In this document: positions 43,900 to 57,000 of the stretch, piece by piece
Layout of the letters: each line of letters begins with the position of its first letter
How positions within the stretch are numbered: the stretch's first letter is position 1
Assembly: GCF_037176765.1 (NCBI RefSeq)
Contig: NC_090026.1
Coordinates: 55,842,717-55,906,716, forward strand
Length of the DNA: 64,000 nt
DNA from: Anolis sagrei
Lineage: Eukaryota > Chordata > Lepidosauria > Squamata > Anolidae
Reading direction: 5' to 3'
The notes under the pieces: model-generated
Told to the model about the DNA's origin: nothing
The model's input: the letters and a program-made list of their open reading frames with translations, nothing else
Databases searched by the model: none
Made by a program: the position numbers and the translations under genes

Positions 43900-44822
43900 T
43901 AAATGTGGTGCAATATGAAGCTTTGAGGTATCATGATTCCTTCATGTGGAGTGAGGGAAAATCTAAAACGGATACAATAAGACGTTCCTTATCATTCCAA
44001 CTTTTTGCTACAGAAGCTATTGAGCCTGAAGTGATGTTTTCAAATCACTTCATTGTTTCATTACTTTGGTTTCAGAAGTTGTTAATGCATGAAAATCCAT
44101 GGATGATGACTGTTACCAATTTATTATTTTTTAAAAAAGCAATGGTAGCAATGTAGAATACAGCAGTATTTTGTGTTCTACACATAGGGTGGACATTCTA
44201 AACAATGTGGACATTTCAGGGAAATAAGGGACCAGGAGAAGCCATTAAACAAAAGCACTAACCAAAATGCCACCAGAACACAAAACATTCGTTTTGAAGG
44301 TTAAAAATTAAGTCTCAGTATCTTTATATTGCTTTCATTATTGAACAAGCTTGACTTTTACAGAAGTTAAAAAACAACAGCCAGAAAAACCAAGAGATGG
44401 CTGCTCCAAAGATGTCTTACGCCAAACCATCGCATTCAGTATTTGCTTACTTGATAGCAGCATTTCATTCCCCCCCCACAGAAGTCATGTAAAAACTACA
44501 TGTAAGAAAACAGAGCAAAAATCTTATGGCAGTTATCAATCAATATTCAAAAAAATGTGATTAAATTACTGTTAACACATAGGGACAGGTTATCTACATA
44601 CTGTTTTTCAAGACTACTCAAATGAAAGTCATCAACTCTGCACATATTTTTGGCTGAGGGTTTTTTTTCCAGTTCACAGCTTACTGCATGCTTGGAACAA
44701 ACAAGGTCAATTATAAATCCTTCTACACAATAAAGTAGGCTGATGAAGGAAAAGGTTTACTACCTGTAAACACACAAATATACACGCCTTTGCTTATTTA
44801 AGTGACATATTTTCATAATGCA
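43900..44822 (-). other. Probable YTHDC1 3' UTR and downstream sequence
   Basis: AT-rich, repeat-poor sequence directly after the YTHDC1 stop. It stops where the Penelope-like element begins at about 43885. A minus-strand AATAAA (TTTATT on plus, 44120-44125) is a candidate polyadenylation signal, about 700 bp after the stop. I see no coding potential. Confidence 0.4.
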
Positions 44823-45041
44823 TTATCTTCTGTATCTTCCTCTTTCACCTCTGTCTCTGTCCCGGTCACATATTCGCTCTCGCTCCCTGTCCCTGCCTCG
44901 ATCTCGATCTCTGTCTCTTCTTGTATCTCGGGGTCGATCCCGCTCACGTTCCCTTTCCCTCTCTCGGGGCCTGCTTCTTCGGCCACTGACAACTGCCTGC
45001 GTCCGACGTAGAAAGTCGTCTACTCTCATGTCGTAGTCATG
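44823..45041 (-). CDS. YTHDC1: YTHDC1 terminal coding exon (RE/RD repeats)
   Basis: 219-bp exon with acceptor ...TTGTCTTCCATAG and a TAA stop at 44825-44823. It reads [20 protein letters not shown], then Arg-Glu and Arg-Asp dipeptide repeats ending RGERGRYRR. Such mixed-charge tails drive nuclear-speckle association in related proteins. Slight length differences in the RE run relative to human are expected for such repeats. Confidence 0.96.
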   Translation of the reverse strand, partial: HDYDMRVDDFLRRTQAVVSGRRSRPRERERERERDRPRDTRRDRDRDRGRDRERERICDRDRDRGERGRYRR

Positions 45042-48000
45042 CTATGGAAGACAAAAGAATTTTAAGGATCACCAGGTTTGAAATCCAAAAATCCTTCTGT
45101 GCTTATGCTTGGGAGTCATTAAGGGTCCTAATGATTTATTTATTTAATTTCCACCCCGCCTTTCTCCCCATAGGGACTCAAGGCAGCTTACAATAACATG
45201 ACATGAGCCAATACATTTTAAAACATAGCAAATACAAAAGTTAAAAAACATTTTTGTCATAAAAACAAAACATTGTTAAAATACTACAAAAACACCATAC
45301 ATATAAAATTACATTTATTATTATTATTATTTATAAGTTTTATATACCGGTCTTCTCACCTCCAACGAGGGACTCAGGCCAGTTTACAACAAGGGAGTTC
45401 ATACACAATAGTTTAAAAACATCACATCAATAATACACTAATATAAACACATTAAAGTACTATCATATAATAGGGCTGGGCGGTTTCGTTCGTTAATTTC
45501 GTAATTCGTTATTGATTCGTTATTTTTTTTATAACGAAGCGATATTGAACCTTTCAGGAGCAACTAAAAATCGAAACGAATTTTTCAATTCGTTTCGTAA
45601 TTGTTTCGTAATTGTTTCGTTATTATTTCCGCATGTCTGGTGCAAGTTTTATAGTTGTTGTTTGTTTTATCAGTGAAAAAAATATATAATTATCACACCA
45701 ACAGTCAACAACAGAGGGAGAGGGAAGCTTCAGAAGTTCCCCTGTCCCATTTGGAGGTTTTTTTAGCGTATTGCGCGGTCGCGTCCGCCATTAACGAATC
45801 GATTCGTAATTGTTTTGTAATTTCTGAAATTTCGTAAATTTCGAACTTTTTAAAAGAAAAATTCCGGAATTCTTTTAAAAATCGAAACGCAACCCCCCCC
45901 TAAAAACGAATCGAGTTTAGAAACAAATTTTTCCGTGGTTGCCCAGCCCTATCATATAATTATATAAAGCCAAGTCGTTAGCATAAAAATCACTATTCAT
46001 CCCCATCTGTCCGTGTAGTCGAAAGCCATTGCCTCACTCATCAAATGCCAGATTCCAAAGCCAGGTTTTAACCAACTTTCTAAAGGTCAGGAGGGAAGGG
46101 GCAGTTCTAATCTCCAATGGGAGAGAGTTCCAGAGCCGAGGGGCCACCACCGAGAAGGCCCACCAGACACGATTGCGAAGATGGTGGGACCGAGAGCAGG
46201 GCCCCTCCAGAAGATCTTAACAACCTTGATGGTTCATAGGGGAGAATCCGTTCGGACAGGTAAACTTTAAAACTAAATATCCTCCCCAACTCTCATACAT
46301 AACCTCCCCAGAAATGTGTCTCTCATTCTCTTCCAACCTGCCTGATGGCAGAGATATGTTTTCAGCTGCCTAAGAAAGGCAAGCGGGCATCCTGATCTTT
46401 TTGGGAGGGAGTTTCAAAGTTGGGAGAAGCCAGTTTTAGAGCAGAGTCCTCAAACCTTTTAAACAGAGGGCCAGGTCACAGGCCCTCAAATTGTTGGAGG
46501 GCCGGATTATATATATATATATTTTAAAAAGAATTCCTATACACACTGCATATATCTTATTTGTAGTGCAAAAAAAAAAAAAAACCTTAAAAGCAATACA
46601 ATAATTAAAATGAAGAACAATTTTAACAAATATTAACTTATTTATATTTCAATGAGAAGTGTGAGCCTGCTTTTGGTTTATGAGATAGGAATATTGTTCA
46701 GAAGATTTCACCTTACTTTCTGTCCCCTGTGATAATTGGATTTTGAAAATGTTGGCTTGTTGTGGAAATAAAGATTGATGATAAAGCTTCAATTAAAACA
46801 TCTTTCCCCCATGATAACTCTTTCAGGAGTAAATTTCCCTTCCTAGCGGTCGATTTCTGACTGGAGCCAGATTGTTAACTGGAGCAAATTACAGGGAGCG
46901 GTAATTGGCTGTCGATAAGTTTTCGGTCCCAATTCAAGGTGCAGGTTATCACCTATAAAACTCTAAACGGACCTGCCTATCTTCACGACCACATCTTTCC
47001 CTACGAACCAACATGACAAATGCAAGATACTCCGCTTAGGCAGAAAAAACAAAATGCAAAGATACAGAATGGGGGACAATGCCTGGCTCGAGAGCAGTAC
47101 ATGTGAAAAAGATATTGGAGTCCTCGTGGACAGCAAGTTAAACATGAGCCAAACATGTGATGTGGTGGCAAAAAAAGCCAATGGGATTTTGGCCTGCATC
47201 AATAGGAGCATAGTGTCTAGATCTAGGGAAGTAATGCTACCCCTCTATTCCGCCTTGTTTAGACCACACCTGGAATATTGGGTCCAATTCTGGGCACCAC
47301 AACTGAAGAGAGATATTGACAAGCTGGAATGTGTCCAGAGGAGGGCAACTAAAATGATCAAGGGTCTGGAGAATAAGCCCTATGAGGAGTGGCTTAAGGA
47401 GCTGTGCATGTTTAGCCTGAAGAAGAGAAGGCTGAGAGGAGATATGATAGCTATGTATAAATATGTGAGAGGAAGTCACAGGGAGGAGGGAGCAAGCTTG
47501 TTTTCTGCTTCCCTGGAGACTAGGACACGGAACAATGGCTTCAAACTACAAGAAAGGGGTTTCCATTTGAACATTAGGAAAAACTTCCTGACTGTGAGAG
47601 CCGATCAGCAGTAGAACTCTCTGCCCCAGAGTGTGATGGAGGCTCCTTCTTTAGAAGCTTTTAAACAGAGGCTGGATGGCCATCTGTCAGGGGTGCTTTG
47701 AATGCAACATTCCTGCTTCTAGACAGGGGGTTGGACTGGATGGCCAACCACTTTACGCGAGGACTTGAAGACCTGGAAGTTCCATTGTGCTTTAGACTAG
47801 GCAATTCCCTGGGCAGCTGCCCCCAATTAGGACTCAAAAAACTTATCCTCAAGTATTTTATGACTGCTATATCCAAATCCTTAATGATAAATCATTCTTA
47901 TCCTTATCGCTTCTACACGATACTTGCACTTTATTCACTAGCTCTATCCTCTAATGTTGTGGCATTAGTCTGCCCACCCACGTCGTGACACTGAACTTTG

Positions 48001-51000
48001 CTAAAGGTTGTTGGTTCTGATGTTTATTTCATATACTGCTTAATGTTGTTGTTTTTATTTTGCTATACTGTTTTTGTTATTGTTTTGTTGATATGCATTT
48101 TAATTTGTTATGTTTTAGTTGTTCTGTTGGGCTTGGCCCCATGTAAGTCACCCCGAGTCCCTTCGGGGAGATATGAGGCGGAGTATAAAAATAAAGTTAT
48201 TATTTCTCTGTGTCTGTTGTCTCACTTTGTTCTTAACTATGCATCATTTGTAAGTCAGATGTTTGTAACTCAGGGGCTGCCTACATATAAAGTATTTCAA
48301 TTGCACATGATTGTTCTCATCAATACTTATTATTGATTAAGGCCGTTCAAGGCAGACTTACCACTCGCTTATCCCGATATCGTGCATCGTGTGGTATGGG
48401 ATGGTGGCCTGAATAAGGAGGGTGAGCTTGTGGAGGAGGAGCATGGTGCTGGTAATAAGGGTGATGAGGAGGCTGTTCCATACCTGGATAAGGAGGCTAA
48501 AAAAGAAATATCAACCTGTCATTCCAATAATTTTCCACCTTGAAGTCATCGTCAGTGGAGAAAAGCAATTTAGTATCCATTTAATGAAGTGTTTCAAAGG
48601 CAACATCACACTGAAATGTGCGAATGTTCTTTATTAAGGGCAAAGTGATCAAAACTGGATCAAATGCTTACATAGATCCCACATTATCAAATAAATTCAG
48701 AAAGAAGTTACAGTGCTTTACAATACTTTGCTCCTTAGGGTGCTCCCATATGGATAGGTCTGCTACCAAAAAACATTGTGCAGCTTTATTTTACTCTCTG
48801 CCCCCCAGCGGATGGATTTTTTGTGATAAGGAAAAAGGAGGTGATGGGAAATACAAGTTATAAAAACTCAGGCATGTTTCAGAATGCATTCAGAGACTTA
48901 AATATGTCAAATAGTCATGTTTGACATCCATAAAAAACCCTTTCTCTTTCTCTATAGTTGGATGCTATAGCAAGAGGCAATAGGAATCTGCAGAAACTTC
49001 CCTGCAGATAGTGTCAGTGGTCTTTATCAGCTTTATCAGTTTCTCAACCATGGGGTCGGGACCCCTGGAGGGGAGGTTGCAAGGGGGTGTCAGAGGGGTC
49101 ACCCAAGACCATCTGAAAACACAGTATTTTCTGTAGGTCATGGGGGTTCTGTGTGGGACGTCTGGCCCAATCCTATCATTGGTGAGGTACAAAATGCTCT
49201 TTGAGTGTAGGTGAATTATAAATCTCAGCAACTACAACTCCCAAATGTCAAAGTCTATTTTCTCCAAACTTCCCATTTGGGCATATTGAGTATTTGTGCC
49301 AAGTTTGGTCCAGATCCATCATTTGAGTCCACAGTTCTCTCTGGATGTAGGTGAACTACAACTCCAAAACTTAAGGTCAATGCCCACCAAACCCTTCCAG
49401 TTTTCAGTTGGTCATGGGAGTTCTGTGTTCCAAGTTTGGTTCAATTCCATCATTGGTGGAGTTCAGAATGCTCTTTGATTATAGGTGTACTAGAAATCCC
49501 AGCAACTACAACTCCCAAGTAAAAAAAACCCAATCCCCTCCAACCCCACCAATATTCAAATATGGGAGTATAGGGTATTTGTGCCAAATTTAGTCCAGGG
49601 AATGAAAATCCATCCTGCATATCTGATGTTTATATTACGATTCATAACAGTAGCAAAATTAGTTGTGAAGTAGCAACGAAAATAATTTCATGGTTGGGGG
49701 TCATCATAACATGAGGAACTATATTAAGGAACTATATCTCGGCTGTAGAATGTTCCATTTTTGGAACATGGCCATTCAGCCTGGAAAACTCACAGAAACT
49801 CAGTGATTCCAGCCATGAATGCCTTCGACAACATACTGAATTCACTTAAATTGCTTTGGTTCAATGCTATGGAATCCTGGGGGCTGTAGCTTGACAAGGC
49901 CTTGAGCCTACTCCAAAGGTTGCTGATACCTCACCAAACGTCAAATCCCAGGATTGCATAGCATTGAGCCCTGGCCATTAAATTAGAGATGATGTACCTC
50001 AAAGAGGAGCTCCAACTGTAGCTCCTGAAGCACTTCCCCTTTTTACTTTAGCTCAGCATGAAGATACTAAGATTACTGTACGATGCAAATCTAATGTGCA
50101 CCCCAATTTTTGGCAAAGTCGTTTAGCCAAAAAAGGTGACCAATAGATTCGAGTACATAGGTACTGCATTTACTCAAGTATAATGAGTAATCAAATGTAA
50201 TGCACACCTCAATTCTGAAGGTGCACTTTACAAAAAAATGATTTTCCCTTGAATGTAACAACACAGGCATAGTATGTCAAAGAGGCAGGCAGGATGAATG
50301 AGGTCATTTGGGAAGCCAGGCCACTCCATTGCCAGCGTCACGATTTTCCCATCCAACCATGAGGCTAGTGGAACCGAGCTGGAGAGGGGGACGGGACCAC
50401 AAGGTCTGCTTCGGGAGGAAGGCTCTGCAAATAAGTGGCAGGAACAATTGTGTCACCATCCAGGTATTCTTCCTCCTTCTGTGAGTGCCACAGAACCCTA
50501 AGACCCACGTTGCCAGGAACAGCTTCTTGCCCCCCCCCCCCCCCCCCACACTTCCCCATCTGGCCTTCAATGCTCTGGGTATTTTCATGCAGATGGTTTT
50601 TTGTATGCAATTTTAATTGTGCACCTCAATTTTGGCAATGTTATTTAGTAAAAAAAAAGTGAGCATTAGACTTGGGTAAATATAGTAGGTTGGATATAAA
50701 CATTTTAATGGACTGATGTTTCATCTGTTATCTGTTTAGTTTAACTGTCAGCTTCTACGAGGGGTATTTTTTAAGTAAGGTCCGTTTTGTTGTAGACACT
50801 AGTAGTTCGCGCGCATACTGCAACGAGCGCGTGCGTCGTGTACCAGCATGCCTCGGGAACAACTGCTCAGTTTCCGCTCTGTAGCTAACCTGTACGGTTC
50901 TGTTCTGTGCTTTAAAAATGTTTAAGACTATCAACTCACCCACCGCATGTGAGGTTCGCTCAGTGATACAGTTTTTGTCAGCAAGGAACCTGCCTGCTGC

Positions 51001-54000
51001 AGAAATTCATCGACAGATTTGTGAAGTGTACGGTGATATTGTTATGAGTGAAAGCAAAGTGTGTAAGTGGGTACGACAATTGAAAGATGAAAGATGACAA
51101 CGTCCATGATGAGGACCGCTCTGGTCGCCCTTCTTTGATTACAGACGATTTGGTGGCTTCAGTAGGCGGCAAGTTTTAATGAAGAGGGTATTTTAAAATT
51201 GGTTCAGAGGTATAAGTGTTTGAACAAACTTGGCAACTATGTCAAAAAATAGAGTGAAGTATGTACTTTCTGAAAATAAATTTACTTTTTTGAAATAAAC
51301 TTTCGTTGTGTACTTATGTTCAAACTGACCTTACTTAAAAAATAACCCTCGTATTTTTTAATTTATTGATCACATCCATGCTTCTTTGGTTGTCTACTGC
51401 TTTGAGAAAGCAGTGATTTTATTTCTGTACTAAACATATTTTAACATCTTGTCTATAGAAGGATCGAAGTCAGTGGTTCTCAACCTTTCTAATGCCATGA
51501 CCCCTAAATAGGGTTCCTCATGTTGTGGTGACACCCAACCATAAAATTCTTTTCGATGCTCCTTTATAACTGTAATTTTGCTACTGTTATGAATTGTAAT
51601 GTAAATATCTGATATGCAGGATGCGTTTTCATTGTTACAAATTCAACATAATTAAAGCATCATGATTAATCAGAAAAAATATATTTCTGGGAATATGGAA
51701 AATAGATGATGGGATTTGCAGTACCTTCAACCAATTCAGCTCTGACTTCCACAGACCACCGAGACCTTCACAAATTACAGACCTGGACCAAACCTGGCAC
51801 ACAGAACTTCCATGTCAAACAGAAAATACTGGAGGGAGTTGGGAGGAATTGACGATGATTTAGGGGAGATGAAGCCTCCCTCGCCTGCCTTGAAACCCCA
51901 CCGGCCGGCAAGTGAGGAGAGGGAGGCTTTGTGCAAGGCCAGGCCTCGAGTGGAGCCTCCTTTGCCTGGCTCTCGCCCTCGAGATTGCGAGCCAGGCGAG
52001 GGCGGCTCTGGTCAAGGCCTGGCCTTGGTTGAGCCTCCTTCGCCTGTCTTGCTATCCCACCAGCCGGAAAGCGGGGAGACCAGGTGAGGTGTGAGGCCAG
52101 GCCTGGAGTGGAGCCCCCCCTTGCCTGGTTTTTGTGCTTGCCGGCTGGCAGGCGAGGGAGACTTTGCCCAACCATTTTGAGCAGGCGAAGGGGGCACGGC
52201 CAAAGGAGGTGGCCTCACGACCCCTCCGAATTGGCCAAATGACCCCCAGGTTGAGAACCGCTGATCTAAGTCTTCAGTGCTGTTATACTGAGAGTATCCA
52301 AGGGATGGCTGTCCCATTTTTTTTCAAACTCTTGAGGTAACCCTTGAGCATGTTGGGAATTCTGTTTCTCCGGCTTTGTTTTGGATACAGCCCTGCTAAG
52401 ATTAATCAGCTGGACTTAAGTCTTTGGAGGAATTCCTTCCCAAACAATTCATTCTCTTATTTCATACTGTCTGGTCTTTCCTACTAGTGTTCAGCAATCT
52501 GCCAAAGATAATTTCTAAATACTGCTGACAGAATCTTTCCGGACTGGATTCACAGGTGCTCATAAAAAACAGAGTGGGAAATATACCCAGAACATTGTTA
52601 CTTTTAACTGAAGGATAGTTACAGTATGCCCTCCTGGATGTAAATGACTTCAACGTAATTTTAATTAATATCACTGCTTAATCGTTATGTAATGGATTTT
52701 ATATTGCTGTTTTATATTGTTGTTTTGATACTGTTGGCATTGAATAGTTGCCTGTGTTAGCCGCCCTGAGTCCCCCCTCGGGGGTGAGAAGGGCAGGGTA
52801 GAAATGGTCTAAATAAATAAATAAAATGCTCCCCCTCAAAGAACGCTCCTGCTTCCCCATTCAGTGCTATACCAAAAAATGACCTAGAAAAAAGGAAGGG
52901 TTGCTACTCCTCCAACCCTATTATTTTGTGATTCTATGAATGCCTTGCATGATTAGCTATATCTACATTAGTCCTTTGAACCCCAGTCCTTTTTTATCTC
53001 TAAATTCTGAATAAGATAAAGTGATAATACACTACTCAAGAGTGGCTTAAAGCCACTGCAAAACTAGCAGGCATTTACACAAAAGTGAAAATAATCGCCA
53101 CCTTCAACATTTCTATGATTATGGTGTGTGACTCCACTTAACGAAAAAAGACATAAAATAAAAATACAAACCATTCCTTGCCAGGGCGGCGGTGGCCCCA
53201 TGTTGTGGAATTCTCTCACGTAATCATTGTAGGACTAAAAAAGAGACATGAGCAAGAATATTTAATAATAGGACATTTCGAAAGCATGTGCAGCTTTAAT
53301 AAAGGGAAGAACACAGACTTACCCCATTTAAAAAGACATCTCTCCGGACTCCTGAAAACCGTCTGTTGAAAATAAGTGTTGTTAATTGTAAGCGTCGATG
53401 TTAAATAATTATTGCATGAAATGAGCAAAATTAGAACATGTCTTACCTGTCTAAATCTTGGTATCTGGGATCCTTTAAATACCCTGTTTAAAACCAAGCA
53501 GCATTAATCATATCTACCACTTCACAATAACAGAGACATTAGTATTTTGCATAAGAAGGCTACAGCCTTGGTAAAGATGCATAACAAATGGTCACTTGGT
53601 AGTGCAGAGTAGTGATTTTTAGTAATTTGTGAATCTTTTTAAAATACTGATATGACATTATCCCAATAAAGCAGATTCCAATAGCATGCTGTGAGAAGAT
53701 AGACTGGATAACTATTCAAAATAACTGTATAATACTATAAAACATATATAATTGAATTTAAGGGGCTGTATAATAAAATTCTAAATATAATGAAAGTTTC
53801 CATATTCAAAAACTTTATATCAAGATTTAACATATGCAAGAGTGGAAACCCAGCAGAGCCTTTATGAATGCACCCACATTGCAGTATTATAACACGGCAA
53901 GGCAAATTATTTTACAGGGTGAGGCAGCAGAACTTCCTTTTTTAAAATGCGCACCATTCAGTCAGTTGAAGACGTAACGGAGCGCTAGTGGTCTCGTTCG

Positions 54001-57000
54001 AGAGGCGGGAGTATAAAGTTTTGTCCTGACACAGTTCAGTTGCCATCATGCGTTGTGAGGAGCGTGCTTTTGCCATTAAGGCCTACTTTTTGAGCGGATT
54101 TGGAGTGGCCGGACCGCTCTCCAGATTTGGCCCCTTGTGATTTTTTTCTATGGGGTTTTTTGAAATCCCGTGTTTATGTGAACCGTCCAAGGACCACAAG
54201 ATTTGAAGACCAACATCCAGGAAGAAATTGCCAACATAACGCCTGCTATGCTGGCAAGAGTCATGACAAATGCCAGAAACTTATTTACTCAGTGTATGGA
54301 GAATGCAGAATTGGGGACGTCACCTACCTAATTTGATCTTCAAAACTACGTAAAACAAAACTTTAGGTATGCGCCTACATTATAAAAAAAATATAAAAAT
54401 TTCTGATTCATACAATGGGTTTTATTAAGTTTTGAAAAAAGGAAGTTATGCTGCCTCACCCTGTAGAAGTAATTCTGGGCACCCTGATGACCATGTAGGT
54501 GCCCCATGAAATGTATCTTACACATATTGTTGTAGCTGCCCACTAGAAAATTCAGCGAAGTAGTGGTAAAAGCCCAACACTGTTGCAACAAAACAAAAAG
54601 ATCCCAGGGCTATAATTCTCTCACAGAACATAACCCTTTTAGTGTGCCTGGTTTAAAGTTAAGCTAGAAAAAAGTGGGATGAAATCGTAATGCTGCTTTT
54701 AGATGTGAATAACCTTACTACTTATTTTTGGTGGCCTACAGCAAGTTCCTTGGGGTGCAGATGAGAAATCAACTCTCAGACCCACAAAGGTTTTCCACTC
54801 TTGTATTAAATTCCAACATTAACATTTCATTCTACAACTTGAGCCCTGGAGATCCCCCACTTATATCTTAACTTTCACACTCCTCTGTGATTCTACTAAC
54901 ACAAAGGTTTATTATATCTGTTTGTGTATGTGTATGTGTAGATATATATATATATATATACACACACATACATATAAAGTAAGATATTAACCTGGTCTTT
55001 GGTGAAATTCAGGGGGATAATCAATTCTTGGTTTCTTTCTGCTGTTATGAATATCATAGTCCTCTGGTCGACACCTACATAAATTAGACAATAATTAAAC
55101 AATTGTTTGGAACAACCTTTACAAAGAAAACAGAAGGAATAGGGACTGGCCCATGGTGGCTTTCTCAAACAGGAGCATATGTTTGAGATTATCTGACCTT
55201 CAGAAAGATCTGCCCCAATCCCTTCTGGCTTCCACATAAGCAGGTAACATTCTTAACTGGCATTTTTATGATTCTTAAGATGGAGCATGATCCAAACATA
55301 CCTTTTTCAGTCCAAGCATATGTACAAACTTCATTGATATCTATTTGCAATTCACACAACTACTATACTGACATTTATTCTGAACAACTGGTATGGAGCA
55401 TCTTTCAAAACAGTTCTGAACTTAAGATAAAATATCTTACCTGGATTGTAAAATTTGTCTTACAAACTGTTCTGACACTTTCTATACACAGAATTAATAA
55501 CTGCAGAGGAGAAAAAAATCAATACAAAATAGCCTATCTCTCTTTTTTACATACAATACAGGCAGTCCCCAAGTTACAAACATGATAGGTTCTGTAGGTT
55601 TGTTCTCAAGTTGAATTTGTGTGTAAGCCAGAAAAAAGTACATTTTAAAATGCAACTCCAGCATTTTTTTGAAGTTTTGGATAGCCTAGAGAAGGGTTTA
55701 TGCTCATGTAACATTTGCTTTGCTACCTGTGTCCATTCAGAAGACTTCACCTCCCTTTCTGCCCCTGTGGCAATTGGATTTTGAAAAATTTGGTTTAATG
55801 TGGACACAAGGATTGGTGATGAAGCTTCAGTGGAGACACTGAATATCCCAACCTAGGGATAGATTTCCTCTAATCCCCTGTTGTCTCACCCTCATTTGCA
55901 ACTAGGAGTCATATGTAACTCAGATGTCTGTAAATCAGGGACTGACTATATTGCATATCTTCTTGGGCTTCAGCCCGACCAAAATTTAGAATTTATGATG
56001 CCAGTCAAAATGCTCCTGTAGGTTTTTTTAAAATTGTGATTTAAAGTTTGCCTGTAACTCTTGGCTTTCTTTTTTGCTCAGTGTTAGCAATTTAGTTAAC
56101 TTCTCCCTCTAAATAACAATTGCCAGAGATGCCCACTTTAACAAAAGGGAAATAATACAGAGCAAATGAAATTATCCCACCCTCCTCCCCGATGTTAAAA
56201 TCTATCATGTACCATTTTTAAAATGCAGGTATCACAATTCTGAATAAATAAAACATCCGTATGTACAGCAAAAATAGATTTAGAAAATAAGAGCTGGTGT
56301 AAAGAATAAACATACCGCTTTCTTGTAGTTTTGAGTGTGCACTTACGACCGGTAAAATATATGATAGTAACAGTTCATATAGTAGTCCAACTACTGACTT
56401 TAAGCTGAAAGCCACATACATAAATGGAGGCCCTGGCAGGCTTGAGAAGGTGTGATGGTGTTATAATGTATAGTTTGCAGTCCATTGCAAAACCTTCACT
56501 TGAACATACTTTATTGCACTGGAAACCTCTTAGGATTAACTTCAAAAGCCATCTTGGTGCTCAGTCCTCTTAGGCCCAAAGAAAGGGGGGTGCTGCCAGG
56601 ATTCCTCCTACCTACAGGTTACAGTGTCCTTTAAGAGCAAGAATGGGGGACTCGTTGGATATCTGTACCTACCACAGGACATTTCCACAACAGGAAACTT
56701 TAACCAAAAGGTTTCAGCCCAAACCAAACAGTCTGTAGCAGAAAAGCTTTAGATTTTATCAGAAAGCAAAGTGGCTACACAGGGGCCAGGGAAACGTGCT
56801 GGATAGAAGGGCTTATATCAGTCCTTTGCAAAGACTTCTCCAATTCTGTAAAAAGGCATTCCCCCCTCTTTTCTGGGAGGTGTTGGTGAGTTCATACAGC
56901 AGTGATCAATAACATGGCGATCCTCTAAAACCACTTTTAAGTCCACAGGTGCTGCCAGCATCTGGAAAGGTTGTGTACACAGACACAGCAACAGCCATTC

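Noticed and set aside
44802-45036. Plus-strand open frames rich in Ser/Arg/Leu.
   Set aside because: They are antisense shadows of the YTHDC1 RE/RD-repeat exon, whose splice site and homology are clear on the minus strand.
53323-53352. A nearer AG acceptor for the 40-bp YTHDC1 exon.
   Set aside because: It would lose RRFS and shift the frame; the AG at 53363-53364 keeps phase and homology.
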